From Thermoplasmatota archaeon (GTDB taxonomy: Archaea; Thermoplasmatota; Thermoplasmata; Methanomassiliicoccales; Methanomassiliicoccaceae): a stretch of DNA of 7,248 bases. The DNA lies in NCBI GenBank assembly GCA_022709105.1, contig JAKIXL010000067.1:287-7534 (forward strand), given 5' to 3'. Below the pieces are notes generated by a model. That model had not been told where the DNA came from and made no database searches. It was given only the letters and a program-made list of their open reading frames with translations. This document shows, piece by piece, positions 6,099 through 7,248 of this stretch. How positions within the stretch are numbered: the stretch's first letter is position 1; each line of letters starts with the position of its first letter. Position numbers and translations under genes: made by a program.

Positions 6099-7248
6099 TT
6101 GGGCCGGGCCCGGACCATTGCGGCCATTGCGCTATTATTGGCATTTATCATCGCTGCCTGGTATGTCCTGCCCCTCACCTACGCGGTCCTGTCGAGCATC
6201 GCCATGGCGGCCCTTCTTGTGCTAATGGACGCAAGGAACAACCGCATACTGTTCACCATGGGCTGTCGCAACATTCAGAGGCGCAAGGGCACGACCGCCC
6301 TGGTCATTTCCGGCCTCATGGTGGGGACCGCCATTATAACGGCGTCATTCATCGTGGGCGATACCCTTGACAACATGATCGTGTCTGAGGCCATCAAGGG
6401 AAGCGGAGGCGCCGACTTCGTCATCGAGGACGTGGGGAGAGAGGGCAGCCCGCCGCTCAACGCATCGCTGACCGCCTCCCTGGAGAGCGACCTACGCAGC
6501 ATCGGCAACGTCCGCGCGGTTCGTTCGTTCCTGCGGTCCACCTCAGGGGTCCTGGACGATAGGACCCAGCTCTTCGAGGCAAACGCCGGCCTAATGGGGC
6601 TAACGCCCGAGCTCCTGTCCGATTTCCGCCTTATGGACATCTCAGGGGACCGCGTGGTCGACGTGCCGGCCGGGGGGGAGGCGTACATCAATGAGAAACT
6701 CGCCATCGCTCTGGACGCTGCGGTCGGCGATCGGCTGACTCTGCTCCTGGGCAACAGGAGCGTGAACATGATGGTCCATAGAATGATAAGCTATGAGCAT
6801 CTGGGCAGCTTTGGCCTCGGCCCGCGCCTTTTCGTGAGCCAGGCGGACGCGCAAGAGCTTCTTGGCAAGCCTGATCAGAGTAACACGCTGCTGCTCTCCC
6901 TGGACCGCCGCGACATGTCCGACATCGATCGGGCAAGGGAGCAGGTCGGTCCGATATTGGAGGCCCACATCTCGAAAGGCCTTAAGGTCACGGGGGACAG
7001 GCAGGAAAAGATCGATATCGGGCTGAAGGAGATGTCCGCATACACCAGCCTTTTCTTCCTTCTAGGCTCTTTCTCGATCATCGCCGGGATCGTCCTGATC
7101 GCCAACATATTCACTATGCTGGGGGAGGAGCGGAAGAGCGAGATGGGCATTTCCAGGGCCATCGGGATGAAGAGGTCCCAGCTCGTTAGGGCACTCACCT
7201 ATGAGGGGATGCTCTATGCGGCCATGGCTGCCGGGGCAGGGACTCTGG
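6099..7248 (+). CDS. FtsX-like ABC transporter permease (runs off right edge)
   Basis: The frame is open from TTG 6099 to the window end, giving 383 residues. Residues 6-43 form two adjacent hydrophobic segments (AAIALLLAFIIAAWYVL, then VLSSIAMAALLVL). They are followed by the RNIQRRKGTTALVISGLMVG motif at 57-76 that begins the canonical first FtsX/MacB membrane helix (about 65-87). Residues about 90-312 form an extracytoplasmic MacB-type domain. A further membrane helix at about 315-341 runs into EERKSEMGISRAIGMKRSQLV, the classic FtsX coupling motif that contacts the ATPase. At least two more helices should lie beyond the edge. The hydrophobic hairpin before the RNIQRRK motif is extra relative to plain MacB. 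GGGGTGAGG overlaps the ATPase stop just upstream, supporting the TTG start; the first in-frame ATG is only at 6204, inside the hydrophobic hairpin. It is the partner of the preceding ATPase. Confidence 0.92.
   Translation, partial: MGRARTIAAIALLLAFIIAAWYVLPLTYAVLSSIAMAALLVLMDARNNRILFTMGCRNIQRRKGTTALVISGLMVGTAIITASFIVGDTLDNMIVSEAIKGSGGADFVIEDVGREGSPPLNASLTASLESDLRSIGNVRAVRSFLRSTSGVLDDRTQLFEANAGLMGLTPELLSDFRLMDISGDRVVDVPAGGEAYINEKLAIALDAAVGDRLTLLLGNRSVNMMVHRMISYEHLGSFGLGPRLFVSQADAQELLGKPDQSNTLLLSLDRRDMSDIDRAREQVGPILEAHISKGLKVTGDRQEKIDIGLKEMSAYTSLFFLLGSFSIIAGIVLIANIFTMLGEERKSEMGISRAIGMKRSQLVRALTYEGMLYAAMAAGAGTL

Overview
The window is GC-rich, and its gene content and signals point to an archaeon, probably of the Thermoplasmata / Methanomassiliicoccales type. 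That placement is an inference from four things: two small Cys-rich proteins of the DUF2769 type, an archaeal TATA-like box before the ABC gene, Shine-Dalgarno sites matching the GAGGTGATC anti-SD complement, and frequent GTG/TTG starts. No rRNA, tRNA or CRISPR array was seen.

Left part (1-2042). A glucose/sorbosone-dehydrogenase-like beta-propeller gene runs leftward off the window edge. Divergent from it is a compact rightward cluster: a DUF2769-type protein, a second and complete glucose/sorbosone-dehydrogenase-like propeller, and a second DUF2769-type protein whose start overlaps the propeller stop. The two DUF2769 proteins share ten cysteines with exactly the same spacing. The arrangement suggests a cytoplasmic redox or ligand-binding module, but its chemistry cannot be read from sequence.

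Middle part (2043-3507). About 1.45 kb has no convincing full-length gene. It holds what looks like a decayed winged-helix-type reading frame on the minus strand (about 2201-2459) and one plausible small, highly charged minus-strand gene (2815-3051) with a good ribosome binding site.

Adenylating enzyme (3508-5196). A phenylacetate-CoA-ligase-like / acyl-adenylate-forming enzyme is split by one in-frame TAA. The stop lies inside the left arm of a perfect 49-bp inverted repeat (4659-4707 and 4719-4767, 11-nt loop). The left arm is an inverted copy of the downstream coding sequence and falls where the hinge between the two adenylation subdomains should be. Both halves stay in the same frame. This is the most striking feature of the window. 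It may be a real template-switch mutation or a sequencing/assembly artefact.

Right part (5197-7248). A TATA-like box precedes an operon for a MacB/LolD-type ABC exporter: a complete ATPase, then an FtsX-like permease that begins 4 nt after the ATPase stop and runs off the right edge.
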